Notes: generated from the letters alone by a model not told the origin. A stretch of DNA of 64,000 bases from CAWHMS01 sp963830495 (GCA_963830495.1 CAWHMS010000002.1:868001-932000); one strand, 5' to 3'; positions 16,421 through 26,728 are shown, counted from the first letter of the stretch. A program made the numbers and translations.

Positions 16421-17648
16421 CGGGAGTCCTCACGTGGTCGTCGTCGACGGATTCGACCGTCAGGTTGAGCCTTCCGCGGGCGAGGCGGGCGTGAACTGAA
16501 CTGCCGGCGACCACCTGTTCGGTCGAGGTCAGTACGTCGCCCGCGTCGGACTGCAGCACGGCATAACCCCGCTCGAGCGTCGCGAGCGGCGACAGCGCGC
16601 GCACCCGGGCCAGCCGGTGATCGAGATCGTCAGTCGCTCGCCCCAGTCGATGGTCCAGACTGCGGCGGCTGCGGTGCAGCAGCTGTTCGACCGCCGTCCC
16701 CGCCTGATCGAGCAGCTGCCCGGGGTGGGCCAGCACCGGGCGGTTGCGGACCTGGGCCAGCTGGTGGTGCTCGCGTCGCAGCACGGCGTCGAGGACGAAG
16801 CGGGCGCGGTCCCGAGCCGTGTGCACCCGCTGCAGCTCCTCACGGACGTCGGGCACCACCAGCTTGGCTGCGTCAGTCGGCGTGGAGGCGCGCAGGTCGG
16901 CCACCAGGTCGAGCAGCGGCCGGTCCTCCTCGTGGCCGATCGCGCTCACCACCGGAGTGCGGCATGCCGCGACCGCACGCACGAGTCCTTCGTCGGAGAA
17001 GGGCAGCAGATCCTCCAACGCCCCACCACCACGCGCCACGACGATGACGTCGACGCCGGGATCCTGGTCCAGCTGTGCGATCGCCTCCATCACCTGCCGG
17101 GCGGCATCGTGGCCCTGCACAGCCGCGGGCTCGACGCGGAACTCGACGCCCGGCCAGCGCCGCCTGGCGTTGTCGAGTACGTCGCGCTCGGCCGCTGAGG
17201 CCTTGCCCGTGACGAGGCCGATGCCGCGAGGCAGGAACGGTGGTCGACGCTTGCGCGCAGGATCGAACAACCCCTCGGCCGCCAGCAGCTGACGACGCTG
17301 CTCGATCCGGGCCAGCAGTTCGCCCATCCCGACAGGTCTGATCTCTCGAGCCTGCATGCTCAGCGACCCGCGTTGCACGTAGTACTGGAACTTCGCGAAG
17401 ACCACGACGCGCGCGCCCTCGGTCGGTGGCGCCGTCGCGGAGTCGAACACCTCCCGGCGACACATCACCTGGACGGACACCTCCGCCAGCGGATCGCGCA
17501 GCGTGAGCCAGACGGCGTTGGGTCGCCGGGTGAGCTGGGCGATCTGGCCCTCGACCCAGATCGGCCCGAGTCGCTCGACGTAGCCGGAGACGGCGTTCGC
17601 GATCACGCGCACGGGTGCCGGCTTGTCGGCGCTCGTCTCCAGGGCCAC
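16413..17648 (-). CDS. xseA: Exodeoxyribonuclease VII large subunit
   Basis: This 411-residue catalytic subunit degrades single-stranded DNA to acid-soluble oligonucleotides in mismatch and recombination repair. An N-terminal OB-fold domain (about residues 10-110, VSGYVERLGPIWVEGQIAQL) precedes the nuclease domain, with RKRRPPFLPRGIGLVTGKASAAERDVL, VARGGGALEDLLPFSDEGLVRA and SAIGHEEDRPLLDLVADLRASTPTDAA. A long helical C-terminus follows. The GTG at 17648 is chosen over the ATG at 17678 because the minus strand has TAGCGT (17661-17656) exactly 7 nt upstream. It is divergent from ispH, with the two promoters overlapping in 45 bp. Confidence 0.95.
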   Translation of the reverse strand: MALETSADKPAPVRVIANAVSGYVERLGPIWVEGQIAQLTRRPNAVWLTLRDPLAEVSVQVMCRREVFDSATAPPTEGARVVVFAKFQYYVQRGSLSMQAREIRPVGMGELLARIEQRRQLLAAEGLFDPARKRRPPFLPRGIGLVTGKASAAERDVLDNARRRWPGVEFRVEPAAVQGHDAARQVMEAIAQLDQDPGVDVIVVARGGGALEDLLPFSDEGLVRAVAACRTPVVSAIGHEEDRPLLDLVADLRASTPTDAAKLVVPDVREELQRVHTARDRARFVLDAVLRREHHQLAQVRNRPVLAHPGQLLDQAGTAVEQLLHRSRRSLDHRLGRATDDLDHRLARVRALSPLATLERGYAVLQSDAGDVLTSTEQVVAGSSVHARLARGRLNLTVESVDDDHVRTPDD

Positions 17649-17692
17649 GACCACCACGCTAGTGGTTGGCCGCGACACCTACGATGGAGGAC

Positions 17693-18745
17693 ATGTCTGC
17701 CCCCGAAACCGGTCGTCCGGTGGCGCCGCCCGCCGCCGCAACAGACCGCCACCGCGCGCTGGCGCCGGAGAGCATCGCTCCGGAGCCGGGGGATCGCACC
17801 GTGCTGCTCGCGGCCCCGCGCGGCTACTGCGCCGGTGTCGACCGGGCGGTCATCACGGTGGAAAAGGCACTCGACCTTTACGAGCCGCCTGTCTACGTGC
17901 GCAAGCAGATCGTGCACAACAAGCATGTCGTACACGACCTCGAGGGGCGCGGCGCGATCTTCGTCGAGGAGCTCGACGAGGTGCCCGAGGGCGCCACCGT
18001 GGTGTTCTCGGCGCACGGCGTCTCGCCCGCGGTGCACCAGCAGGCTGCCGAGCGGGGTCTACGGACGATCGACGCGACGTGTCCACTGGTGACCAAGGTG
18101 CACCACGAGGCACGTCGCTTCGCCGGCGACGACTACGACATCCTGCTCATCGGGCACGAGGGTCACGAAGAGGTCGAGGGTACGGCGGGAGAGGCGCCCG
18201 CCCACGTCACCCTGGTGCAGAGTCCCGACGACGTGGACTCCGTCACGGTGCGGGACCCGGACAAGGTGGCCTGGCTGTCCCAGACCACGCTGTCGGTAGA
18301 CGAGACGTTGGAGACGGTGGCCCGGCTGCGGGAGCGGTTCCCGAACCTGCTCGACCCGCCGTCGGACGACATCTGCTACGCCACTCAGAACCGCCAGCAA
18401 GCGGTCAAGGAGATCGCGGCCGGCAATGACCTGGTGCTGGTGGTCGGGTCGGCCAACTCCAGCAACTCGGTGCGACTGGTTGAGGTTGCGCTGGAGTCCG
18501 GGGCCAAGGCCGCGTACCGGATCGATGACGCGTCCGAGATCGACGGGAGCTGGCTCGACGGCGTCGACTCCGTCGGTGTCACCTCTGGGGCGTCGGTCCC
18601 GGACGATCTCGTGGAGGGCGTCCTGGCCTTCCTCGCCGAGCGCGGCTATCCGGCCGCTACTGCCGTGCACACGGCCGAGGAGTCACTGATCTTCGCGCTA
18701 CCCCCGGAGCTGCGTCGCGACATGAAGGCCGCGGGGCAGAGCTGA
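17693..18745 (+). CDS. ispH: 4-hydroxy-3-methylbut-2-enyl diphosphate reductase
   Basis: The 350-residue iron-sulfur enzyme performs the last step of the MEP isoprenoid pathway, giving IPP and DMAPP. All three cluster Cys are visible (GYCAGVDRAV, DATCPLVTKVH and DICYATQNRQ), as are the active-site blocks VFSAHGVSP, GHEGHEEVEGT and VVGSANSSNSVRLVEVA. An N-terminal extension of about 35 Pro/Ala-rich residues is typical of actinobacterial homologues. ATG 17693 has both GGAGG upstream and TACGAT (17680-17685) exactly 7 nt before it, so the start is well supported. Confidence 0.97.
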   Translation: MSAPETGRPVAPPAAATDRHRALAPESIAPEPGDRTVLLAAPRGYCAGVDRAVITVEKALDLYEPPVYVRKQIVHNKHVVHDLEGRGAIFVEELDEVPEGATVVFSAHGVSPAVHQQAAERGLRTIDATCPLVTKVHHEARRFAGDDYDILLIGHEGHEEVEGTAGEAPAHVTLVQSPDDVDSVTVRDPDKVAWLSQTTLSVDETLETVARLRERFPNLLDPPSDDICYATQNRQQAVKEIAAGNDLVLVVGSANSSNSVRLVEVALESGAKAAYRIDDASEIDGSWLDGVDSVGVTSGASVPDDLVEGVLAFLAERGYPAATAVHTAEESLIFALPPELRRDMKAAGQS

Positions 18746-18764
18746 CTCCTCGCCGCCGTCTCGT

Positions 18765-19331
18765 TCACGCGGGCACGGAACGGCGGGCGAGGCCACGTGC
18801 GCAGGCAACGGCCAGCGCTGTGGCGTACGCCGCGCAGAGCGGTACGGCGTGAGCGGCCAGCCCGGTCAGGAACACGCGGCTGAACGATCCGGACGTGATG
18901 GTCGTCGGTGCGACGACGGCCACGACCCCGACGAGGGTCGCGAAGACGAGCGGCGGCAGCACCGCCACGGTGAACAGCGCCCGTGGCGACGCCGACATCG
19001 CGGCCACCAGGCAGATCACGACGAAGCAGAGGTCGAAGAAGAAGCTGATCCGCCCGGTCAGGGCGAGGTCGAGCATCGCGCACGCGGCGGTGGTGATGCC
19101 GGTGGCGACGATCAGTCCCCGGGCGGGAAGCCCCGCACCCGGCGCATACTCGGTCGTCTTCGCGTGCCCCCACTCGGTCGACTCGTCGGTGTCAGGGTCA
19201 AGGTCGAGGTCGAAGCCGACGATGACGTCAGGAGACCCTGCAGCGCGAGGGTTGGCTGAGTCCGGGGGCGGTGCCGAGAGCCCGGGCAGGTCCTGCCCGA
19301 GCTTGGGGGAATGGTGCGGCGAGGTGGTCAT
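18765..19331 (-). CDS. DUF6542 domain-containing membrane protein
   Basis: The 188-residue protein has a Pro/Asp-rich, disordered cytoplasmic N-terminus of about 70 residues (including DLDLDPDTDESTEWG) followed by a membrane domain with four hydrophobic segments (RGLIVATGITTAACAMLDL, SFFFDLCFVVICLVAAM and two more). This pattern is the actinobacterial DUF6542 family, and it lies next to ispH and ychF here as it does in mycobacteria (Rv1110-Rv1112 region). The function is unknown. The GGAGG ribosome-binding site is 5 nt before ATG 19331. It is convergent with ispH. Confidence 0.8.
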   Translation of the reverse strand: MTTSPHHSPKLGQDLPGLSAPPPDSANPRAAGSPDVIVGFDLDLDPDTDESTEWGHAKTTEYAPGAGLPARGLIVATGITTAACAMLDLALTGRISFFFDLCFVVICLVAAMSASPRALFTVAVLPPLVFATLVGVVAVVAPTTITSGSFSRVFLTGLAAHAVPLCAAYATALAVACARGLARRSVPA

Positions 19332-19415
19332 CGTGGCCTCCGCGGTGCCGGTCTGGGCTCACGCTAGTGGCGCCGCCGGGCACGACGACGACGCCACGCC
19401 GCCGCCTGGCACCGC

Positions 19416-19492
19416 GGGCTGAGCACCGCGGGACTGGGCACCCGCGCGGGTTGAGCACGGCAGGGTTGAGCACGGCTGGGCTGGCTACCTCG
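19416..19492. repeat. 15-bp imperfect tandem repeat (minisatellite)
   Basis: Units of the form GGGTTGAGCACGGCN occur at 19448-19462 and 19463-19477, identical but for the last base. More diverged copies lie at 19416-19430 and 19478-19492, with a 17-bp irregular spacer between the first and second. It fills the gap between the DUF6542 gene and the 3' end of rmuC. Confidence 0.7.
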
Positions 19493-19497
19493 CGGGG

Positions 19498-20712
19498 CTA
19501 CTCTCCTGCGGCACGTCGGGTCCACTGCTCGTGGCCAGGAAGGCCGTCGACCACAGGTCGCTCGGCGCCATCGTGCACCAGCTCCGGCGCGACCAGCGGG
19601 CGCAGCGCGTCGCTGACCGGGCCAGGACTCTCCAGCTCAACGTCGACCACGTCGAGGTCACGCAACCGGCGCGCGCTGACCAGCACCCGGGACTCGAGCG
19701 TGCCGACCGCCTTGTTGTAGTGGCCGACGGCCCCTGACAGCGACCTGCCGAGCCGGTCGAGCGTGCCGCCGAGGGTGCTCAAACGGTCATGGAGCTCCCG
19801 CCCGAGCGCATGAATCTCCCGGGCGTTGTCGGCGACCGCCTCCTGCGACCAGGCATAAGCGATCGTGCGGAGCATCGAGATCAGGGTCGTGGGGGTGGCC
19901 AGCATGACCCGTTTGCCTGCGGCGTGGTCGATCAGCGTCGGGTCGGTGTCCAGCGCCTGGGCGAAGATGGCCTCGCCCGGGATGAACATCACCACGAACT
20001 CCGGGGCGGGACTGAACTGCTGCCAGTAGCCCTTGGCCGCCAGCTGGTCGACGTGCTGGCGCACCTGCCTGGCGTGGCGGGCGAGCGCCGCTTCGCGGGC
20101 GGCAAGGTCGTCGGTGTGACTGGCGGTGAGGAATGCGTCGAGCGACACCTTGGCGTCGACGACCACCTGCTTGCCGCCGGCCAGCTGCACGATCACATCG
20201 GGGCGGAGCACACCGTCGTCGGTGCGCAGTGAGACCTGCTCGTCGAAGACACAGCGCTCGGTGATGCCGGCCAGCTCCAGACTCCGCCGCAGCTGCATCT
20301 CGCCCCAGTTGCCGCGCACCTGCGGCCGGCGGAGTGCCTCGGCCAGAGAGGCGGTCTCGCGGCGCAGCTCGGCACCGCTGAGCTGGACGGACTCGACCTG
20401 CTGCCGCAACTGCGACTGCCAGGCGACGCTCTGGGTCTCGAGCTCACCGATCCGGCGGTTGAGCCGCTCCAAGCTCTCGTGGACGGGCAGCACCACGTCA
20501 TGCGTGGCCTGTCGGCTGCTCTCGGTCATGGCCAGCACGTGCCGACTGGAGTCGTTGACGGCCTGGGCCGAGAGGGCGCGAAGCTCCTCGCGCAGTGCGC
20601 CGTGCTCACGCCGAGCGCTCTGCGCCCCGCGCACGAAGCCGACCGCGTGGCCGGCGGTCAGCGCGAGCGCTGTGACCAGGCCAAGCAGCAGAAGCGTCAT
20701 CGTCGTACCCAT
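19498..20712 (-). CDS. rmuC: DNA recombination protein RmuC
   Basis: The 404-residue protein has an N-terminal membrane helix (TLLLLGLVTALALTAGHAVGF), a coiled-coil region (about residues 30-130) and the RmuC nuclease-like domain. The diagnostic blocks are RGNWGEMQLRRSLELAG, RPDVIVQLAGGKQVVVDAKVSLDAFL and FIPGEAIFAQALDTDPTLIDHA, the second matching the PD-(D/E)xK-type core (D...VDAK). The family limits recombination at DNA inverted repeats. Two ATG codons (20712 and 20700) could start the protein; I kept the longer form. The 15-bp tandem repeat follows the stop within a few bases. Confidence 0.93.
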   Translation of the reverse strand: MGTTMTLLLLGLVTALALTAGHAVGFVRGAQSARREHGALREELRALSAQAVNDSSRHVLAMTESSRQATHDVVLPVHESLERLNRRIGELETQSVAWQSQLRQQVESVQLSGAELRRETASLAEALRRPQVRGNWGEMQLRRSLELAGITERCVFDEQVSLRTDDGVLRPDVIVQLAGGKQVVVDAKVSLDAFLTASHTDDLAAREAALARHARQVRQHVDQLAAKGYWQQFSPAPEFVVMFIPGEAIFAQALDTDPTLIDHAAGKRVMLATPTTLISMLRTIAYAWSQEAVADNAREIHALGRELHDRLSTLGGTLDRLGRSLSGAVGHYNKAVGTLESRVLVSARRLRDLDVVDVELESPGPVSDALRPLVAPELVHDGAERPVVDGLPGHEQWTRRAAGE

Positions 20713-20813
20713 GGCAGCACCATGACAGGCGGCACCGACAACCTCGATGCGCCACGCGCAGCAGGAACTGAGTCAGGCTGTGGCGCGACGACGGTCCCTG
20801 GGAGCATGGCGGT

Positions 20814-21470
20814 ATGACGACGCCTCGTCTGGTCGACCTGAGCCACCCGATCCGCGACGGCATGGTGACACTGCCCGGCCTCCCCGGTCCAGAGCTGACC
20901 GTGCACCTGACGCGGGAGGCGTCGACTGCGGTCTACGCCCCGGGCACGTCGTTCGAGATCGGCCGCATCTCGATGGTCGCCAACACCGGCACCTATCTCG
21001 ACTCGCCGCACCACCGATTCGCCGAGGGCACGGACCTGGCCGGACTCGCGCTCGAGCGGCTCGTCGACCTGCCGGCAGTGGTGATCTCGGCGCGAGGCGC
21101 CATCGACGTACCCCACCTGGCCGATGTCGAAGTGTCGTCGGCAGCGGTGCTGCTGCACACCGGAGACTCGGCCCGGTTCGGCACCCCGGAATACGTCGAC
21201 GACGCGTCGTTCCTGACGCGTGCCGGCGCCGAGTGGCTGGTCGAGCGCGGCGTCGCCCTCGTCGGCATCGATGCCGCCAACATCGACGACATGGATGACC
21301 CGTCGCGACCGGCCCACACGGTGCTGCTGGCGGCAGGGCTGCCCATCGTGGAGCACCTGACCGGTCTTGAGCAGTTGCCACCGGCGGGAGCGTGCTTCAC
21401 GGCGGTGCCGCCCCGGGTCGAGGGCTTCGGCACGTTTCCGGTGCGCGCCTTCGCGGCGGTGCCGACATGA
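20814..21470 (+). CDS. Cyclase-family protein (kynurenine formamidase-like fold)
   Basis: The 218-residue protein belongs to the cyclase/kynurenine formamidase superfamily: it begins LVDLSHPIRDGMVTLPGLPGP and ends with the conserved GLEQLP and VPPRVEGFGTFPVRAFA. In the metal-binding block the canonical HxGTHxDxPxH reads NTGTYLDSPHH, so the first His is Asn and the second is Tyr, while Asp and the last His remain. Catalysis by the usual Mn/Zn-dependent mechanism is therefore uncertain. Other conserved residues (GIDAANIDD) are present. It is followed by a GNAT gene 28 bp away on the same strand. Confidence 0.85.
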   Translation: MTTPRLVDLSHPIRDGMVTLPGLPGPELTVHLTREASTAVYAPGTSFEIGRISMVANTGTYLDSPHHRFAEGTDLAGLALERLVDLPAVVISARGAIDVPHLADVEVSSAAVLLHTGDSARFGTPEYVDDASFLTRAGAEWLVERGVALVGIDAANIDDMDDPSRPAHTVLLAAGLPIVEHLTGLEQLPPAGACFTAVPPRVEGFGTFPVRAFAAVPT

Positions 21471-21497
21471 TCCGGACGGTGAGAGAGGGGCGAGCGG

Positions 21498-22028
21498 ATG
21501 ACTGAGGTGGTCTACGAGACGGCGCGCTGCGTCGTCAGGGATTGGCAGTCCGGCGAGGAGGATCGGATGTTCGATCTCTATCGCCGGATGGAGGTGGCAC
21601 GGTGGCTGGGATCCGAGCCGACGCCGATGCGGGCGCGGGAGGAGGCCGAGCGCGGCATCACCCGATGGGCCGAGCGCAACGCCGAACGTGAGCTGGGCGG
21701 CGTCTGGGCGGTGCAGCGCAAGGGCGACGGCGTGGTCGCCGGCACGGTGCTGCTGGTGGAGATCCCCGATGCCGACGGGGAGTTCGAGGTCGGCTGGCAC
21801 TTCCACCCGGACTCGTGGGGTAGGGGCCTGGCGACCGAGTCCGCCAGGGGGGCTCTGGAGCTGGCGTGGGCGGGTGGTCTGACGGAGGTGCTGGCCGTCG
21901 TCCTGCCCGGCAACGACCCGTCGCTCGCCGTCTGCCGACGGCTCGGGATGTCGGCGGAGGGCATCACGGATCGGTACTACGGGCAGCGGATGCACCTGTT
22001 CCGGCTGGCTGTACCGGCCCGCTCCTGA
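21498..22028 (+). CDS. GNAT family N-acetyltransferase (RimJ/RimL-like)
   Basis: The 176-residue protein has the GNAT fold as seen in RimJ-like enzymes: TARCVVRDWQSGEEDRMFDLY at the start, EIPDADGEFEVGWHFHPDSWGRGLATESARGAL (acetyl-CoA loop, where WGRGLATE matches the R/Q-x-x-G-x-G/A pattern), and NDPSLAVCRRLGMSAEGITDRYY at the end. It would acetylate an amine, but the substrate cannot be told. A GAGAGGGG-type ribosome-binding site precedes ATG 21498. It probably shares a transcript with the cyclase-family gene upstream. Confidence 0.9.
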   Translation: MTEVVYETARCVVRDWQSGEEDRMFDLYRRMEVARWLGSEPTPMRAREEAERGITRWAERNAERELGGVWAVQRKGDGVVAGTVLLVEIPDADGEFEVGWHFHPDSWGRGLATESARGALELAWAGGLTEVLAVVLPGNDPSLAVCRRLGMSAEGITDRYYGQRMHLFRLAVPARS

Positions 22029-22150
22029 CCCGGGGACTGCGCGGGACAAGGATCCGACCAGGCTTGGGCCAGGGCTACGACGGCGTCGGGATCCTTCGGC
22101 TGCTCGGGAGCTTTTCGCGTGCGCCGCGGTACGCCGTACCCTTGTCGCCC

Positions 22151-23245
<1,095 letters not shown>

Positions 23246-23264
23246 CGCTCCGCCCACGTCCCTG

Positions 23265-23307
23265 TGGCTGAAATTCTTGACCCCCCGTTGGTGAGAAGCT
23301 TCAGCCA
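23265..23307 (+). terminator. Imperfect hairpin after ychF
   Basis: TGGCTGAA (23265-23272) pairs with TTCAGCCA (23300-23307), and the stem continues inward with three mismatches and two wobbles around a C-rich loop. It starts 20 bp after the ychF stop. Confidence 0.6.
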
Positions 23308-23459
23308 GCCATTTGCCTTGGGCGCACAACTGCCGTCGCATCAGCCGCAGGACAACGTCCGCGTCATGCTCGACCCGGCCGGTCACCCTTTCTGCCGGTA
23401 CACCGACTGACTGGACGCTGCGTGGGTGCAGTCGCGCGGCCGCCTCTCCCGTAGGGCGC

Positions 23460-24047
23460 TCAGCTGCTCCAGAGCGACCGACCGGCGGAGACACGCCATC
23501 CGGCCGGGGGGTCCTCCCCGACAAGGCCATCGACGGCCTCGCGGAGCATGTCGGCATGCCCGGTGTGCCGGCCGTACTCCTCGATCAGGTCACACAGCAG
23601 TCGGCGCAGGCTCGCATGCTGACCGTCTGGCCCCGAGGCGTGGACGAGCCGGTCGAGGCCGCCATCGGCGATGGCTGCGTCGAACCTCGCACGAGACCGC
23701 TCGACGGCGGTGTCCCAGAGCGCGTAGAGCTCGTCCGGGCTGTTGTCAGCGGCGGAGGCGAAGTCCCAGTCGGGGTGGGCATCCCAGTCCACACCGTCCC
23801 AAGGCGCACCTGGCGGCTCTCCACTCAGCTTGGTGCGGGAGTGCGTCTCCTCGGCGAGGGCTAGATGTTTGAGCAGGCCGCCCAGCGTCAACGCCGACGC
23901 ACCGATGCGGGATCGAAGACCGGCCGAGTCAAGGTCGTCGGCCTTCCAGCGGAAGGTCGTCCGCAACCGGTCGAGGGCACCGACGAGCTGGGCCGCCTCG
24001 GGGCCGGCAAGGGGAGGCTCCCACGGGGGGTAGTTACTGTCTGCCAT
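23460..24047 (-). CDS. DinB-like protein, DUF664 (mycothiol-transferase-type fold)
   Basis: The 195-residue protein has the DUF664/DinB helical-bundle pattern: LVGALDRLRTTFRWKADDLD, then LTLGGLLKHLALAEETHS (first His ligand), and a C-terminal LLCDLIEEYGRHTGHADMLREAVDG (two further His). Three His ligands would hold a divalent metal. The family includes mycothiol-dependent S-transferases, fitting a genome that also carries mshB, but that role is inferred. ATG 24047 is chosen because TACGGT ends 6 nt upstream, and because the longer frame to 24083 adds residues without family match. Confidence 0.82.
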   Translation of the reverse strand: MADSNYPPWEPPLAGPEAAQLVGALDRLRTTFRWKADDLDSAGLRSRIGASALTLGGLLKHLALAEETHSRTKLSGEPPGAPWDGVDWDAHPDWDFASAADNSPDELYALWDTAVERSRARFDAAIADGGLDRLVHASGPDGQHASLRRLLCDLIEEYGRHTGHADMLREAVDGLVGEDPPAGWRVSAGRSLWSS

Positions 24048-24105
24048 GGCGACACCGTAGGACTCGGTGCCGACGTCCTGCATCCGGGGTGCGACTGTCG
24101 TGCGC

Positions 24106-24558
24106 TCAGTTCGCGCCGTGCTCGGCTGCCCGGAGGCGCGCAGCCAGCACGTGCAGCATCGGGACGGCGACGGCTGGATGAGTCTCGAGCAACCCCTCGA
24201 ACTGCCACTTCGTGATGGCGAAGGTGGTCAGGCCGTCAGGACCCGCGACGACGTCCGCCGAGCGTGGCTCGCCGTCGATCAGCGACAGCTCGCCGAAGTA
24301 GTCGCCCGGACCGAGGCTGCCATGCACCTGACCGTCGACGCTCGGTATGGCGCTGCCAGTGAGGATGACGTGCATCTCCACGCCCTTCTGTGCAAAGCGG
24401 TGCCAGCCCCCGACCTCCTCGCCTTGCGCGAGTACGGTCTCGTCGGGCTTGAACTCCTCCTGGCGGCCGGACTCGGCGATACGCGCCACCGTCTTGCGGT
24501 TCAGGCCCTTGAAGAGGTCCACCGTCTCCAGGACGGGAATCAGTTTGTCGACACTCAT
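24106..24558 (-). CDS. Cyclic nucleotide-binding (Crp-type) domain protein, single domain
   Basis: The 150-residue protein is little more than a cNMP-binding fold: LFKGLNRKTVARIAESGRQEEFKPDETVLAQGEEVGGWHRFAQKG is the start, and GSLGPGDYFGELSLIDGEPRSADVVA is the phosphate-binding cassette. In that cassette the Arg that contacts cAMP phosphate in CRP corresponds to R in PRSADV. There is no DNA-binding helix-turn-helix, so it is probably a sensor that acts through a partner. ATG 24558 has GGGAGGG 4 nt upstream. A large in-frame extension to 25023 runs antisense to the BNR gene and is rejected. Confidence 0.88.
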   Translation of the reverse strand: MSVDKLIPVLETVDLFKGLNRKTVARIAESGRQEEFKPDETVLAQGEEVGGWHRFAQKGVEMHVILTGSAIPSVDGQVHGSLGPGDYFGELSLIDGEPRSADVVAGPDGLTTFAITKWQFEGLLETHPAVAVPMLHVLAARLRAAEHGAN

Positions 24559-24727
24559 GCTGCCCTCCCGCGCACAGTCGTCTCGGTGACTGCAATGTAG
24601 GCCCGAGCCGGCCCCGCCGCCACCGCCATGACCGATCGCCACGAATCGACCCTCGACAACGATCAGTTGGCGGCGCAAGATGAGCGACAAGTGCAACTCG
24701 GGGGATTTGCCTTGAAGGGATACCGCA

Positions 24728-26630
24728 ATGCGGCTTCGATCAGTCCTGGCTATGGCTGCGGGCGTCACGTTGGTGGTGACGCCGCTCCACATGGTGACGG
24801 CCACCAGCGCACCGCCACCGGCAACTGACTTCGCCGTCTCCGACGACGGCCCGTACACCCGACACGACGGTGGCACCGACCAAGCCATCGAGCATTGCGG
24901 CAACAGTGCCAGCAATCCGGCCCCCGACGACGTACCCGACGACGGTGACGTCGACTCCAACGACGGCGGCAACCGGCGGCAGGGCAACGAGCCCACGGTC
25001 GCCATCGACCCCACCAACCCCAACGTCGTTGTCGCAGGTTGGAACGACTACTGCATGACCGACCTCGCCGCGGGCTGGATGGGTCTCGGGTTCTCCACCG
25101 ACGGTGGACAGACCTGGATGGACTCCACGCTGCCCGGCTACCCGCTCGACGACTCGGCCGAAGGTGCGGCGTCCCCGTTGAAGGGTCGCACCGACTCCGG
25201 AGACCCCCTTGTCGCCTTCGACAACGATGGCCGGCTGTTCGTCGGTGGCATCTCGTTCAACCGGACAAAGCCGCAACTGGGGTCTGTCTTCGTGTCGACA
25301 TATGGTGCGCGGCCGGGTCCGGCCGGCGTGAGCGGACAGCTGCCCAAGGACTACCTGCGCACGCTCATCATCGGCAAGGCCGGCACGCCCAGCCTGTCTG
25401 GGATCTTCCAGGACAAGCCGCTGATGGAGGTTGACCGCAGCACCGCCAGCCCGTACGAGGACAACGTCTACTTCTGCTGGACCAAGTTCCAGGGCTTCGG
25501 ACGCAGCAAGATCTACGTCGCCCGATCCACCGACCACGGCCGGTCCTTCACCCGAGGTGAGATCGTCTCCGACGGCAACGTGCAGGGCTGCGACATCGCG
25601 GTAGAGCACGACGGCGATGTGTACGTCTCATGGCGCACCGCCGCGACGAGCTCCGGGCGACCAGCCGGCATGACCGTCACGCAGGTCGACCGACGGCGGG
25701 CGCAGCTTCAGCAAGCCGACGAGGATCGCTTCGTTCACGCCGTACTTCCCGAACATCGGTGGCTCGCGCGACTGCGGAGACGGCCCGTTCCTCTGCGCCT
25801 CACCGTCGTTCGTGTTCCCCCGGATCCCGCTCGAGCCGCGCCTGACCGCAGACCAGACGGGAACAGTTGACGGCGTCTTCGCGACCTGGAACGCCGTCGA
25901 CCCCGCATCGGTGGTCCCGAGTGTCTCGGCGTACTCGTCTGCAACGCCCGGCACGGTCGGACGTTCGCTCGTGTACGTCGCCAAGTCCACCGACGACGGC
26001 TCGACGTGGTCGGCGGGCGTGCCGGTGGACCCGTCCGCCGGGGATCCTGGGCATCAGTTCTTCTCCGACGTGGACGCGTACGGCGGAATGCTGGTGGCGG
26101 TCTGGCAGGACAACCGCACCGACGACGACTACTCGGTGCAGCGGCCGCTCGGCAACCGCCTCGACGCCATGGGTCGAGCCGTGTCGTCCGGCACGGATGT
26201 CGTGGCGACGTACGCCGCCACGTCCACCGATGGCGTCTCCTGGACGCCCGTCGGCCAGGTCTCGGCGACGACACACCAGCCGTCGTACGAGATGTTCGGC
26301 AGCCGCGACATCCCGTTCCAGGGCGACTACAACTGGGTAGCGATCGCCGACGACAACGGCGCAGCGGCGGGCGGCCTGTTCGCGTACATGACCTGGACGG
26401 ACAACCGGCAGGTCGTGCCCGGCGAGGACCCGCGGGAGACGGAGGCGGAGAACGGCTTCGTCGACGGGTTCGACGTGCAGCAGTGCCGGATCGACCTGGG
26501 CCGCTCCGAAGGTGACGTCAACCGGGACGTCCCCCTCGCCCGCGCCGATGCGCCGTACTCCGGCGACAACTGCGGCAACGGAGGCGGCCTGGACCAAGAC
26601 ATCTTCGGTCAGCGGCTCGACCTGAGCTGA
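24728..26630 (+). pseudogene. BNR/Asp-box secreted beta-propeller protein, interrupted by a frameshift
   Basis: The gene starts at ATG 24728 (AAGGGA upstream) with a signal peptide (RSVLAMAAGVTLVVTPLH) and a mature domain with repeated Asp-box motifs of the sialidase/BNR type: STDGGQTW, STDHGRSF, STDGGRSF, STDDGSTW and STDGVSW. The first part runs in one frame to about 25684, and the rest in another from 25686 to the TGA at 26630. At 25685 there appears to be one extra G: the frame change joins VTQ directly to STDGGRSF, which restores an Asp-box. Without the shift, translation stops at 25870. Total intact length would be about 633 residues. It could be a true pseudogene, a sequencing error or a frameshifting site. 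Confidence 0.8.
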
Positions 26631-26647
26631 GCACGGTTGCCGGGGAG

Positions 26648-26692
26648 CGCCCGGCGGTGTCGCCACTCGGTGACACCGCCGAGCGCCGGGCG
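26648..26692. terminator. Bidirectional hairpin terminator
   Basis: GGCGGTGTC (26653-26661) pairs perfectly with GACACCGCC (26672-26680) around a 10-nt loop, and an outer CGCCC (26648-26652) pairs with GGGCG (26688-26692) across a 7-nt bulge. It sits between two convergent genes, the BNR protein and the ATPase-F420 oxidoreductase fusion. Confidence 0.75.
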
Positions 26693-26728
26693 ACCGCTGA
26701 AGGTCGCTCGCCGATCCGGGCCGGGTCG

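Noticed and set aside
23460..24083. DUF664 start at 24083 rather than 24047
   Set aside because: The extra 12 residues do not resemble the family N-terminus, and a hexamer with 6-nt spacing supports ATG 24047.
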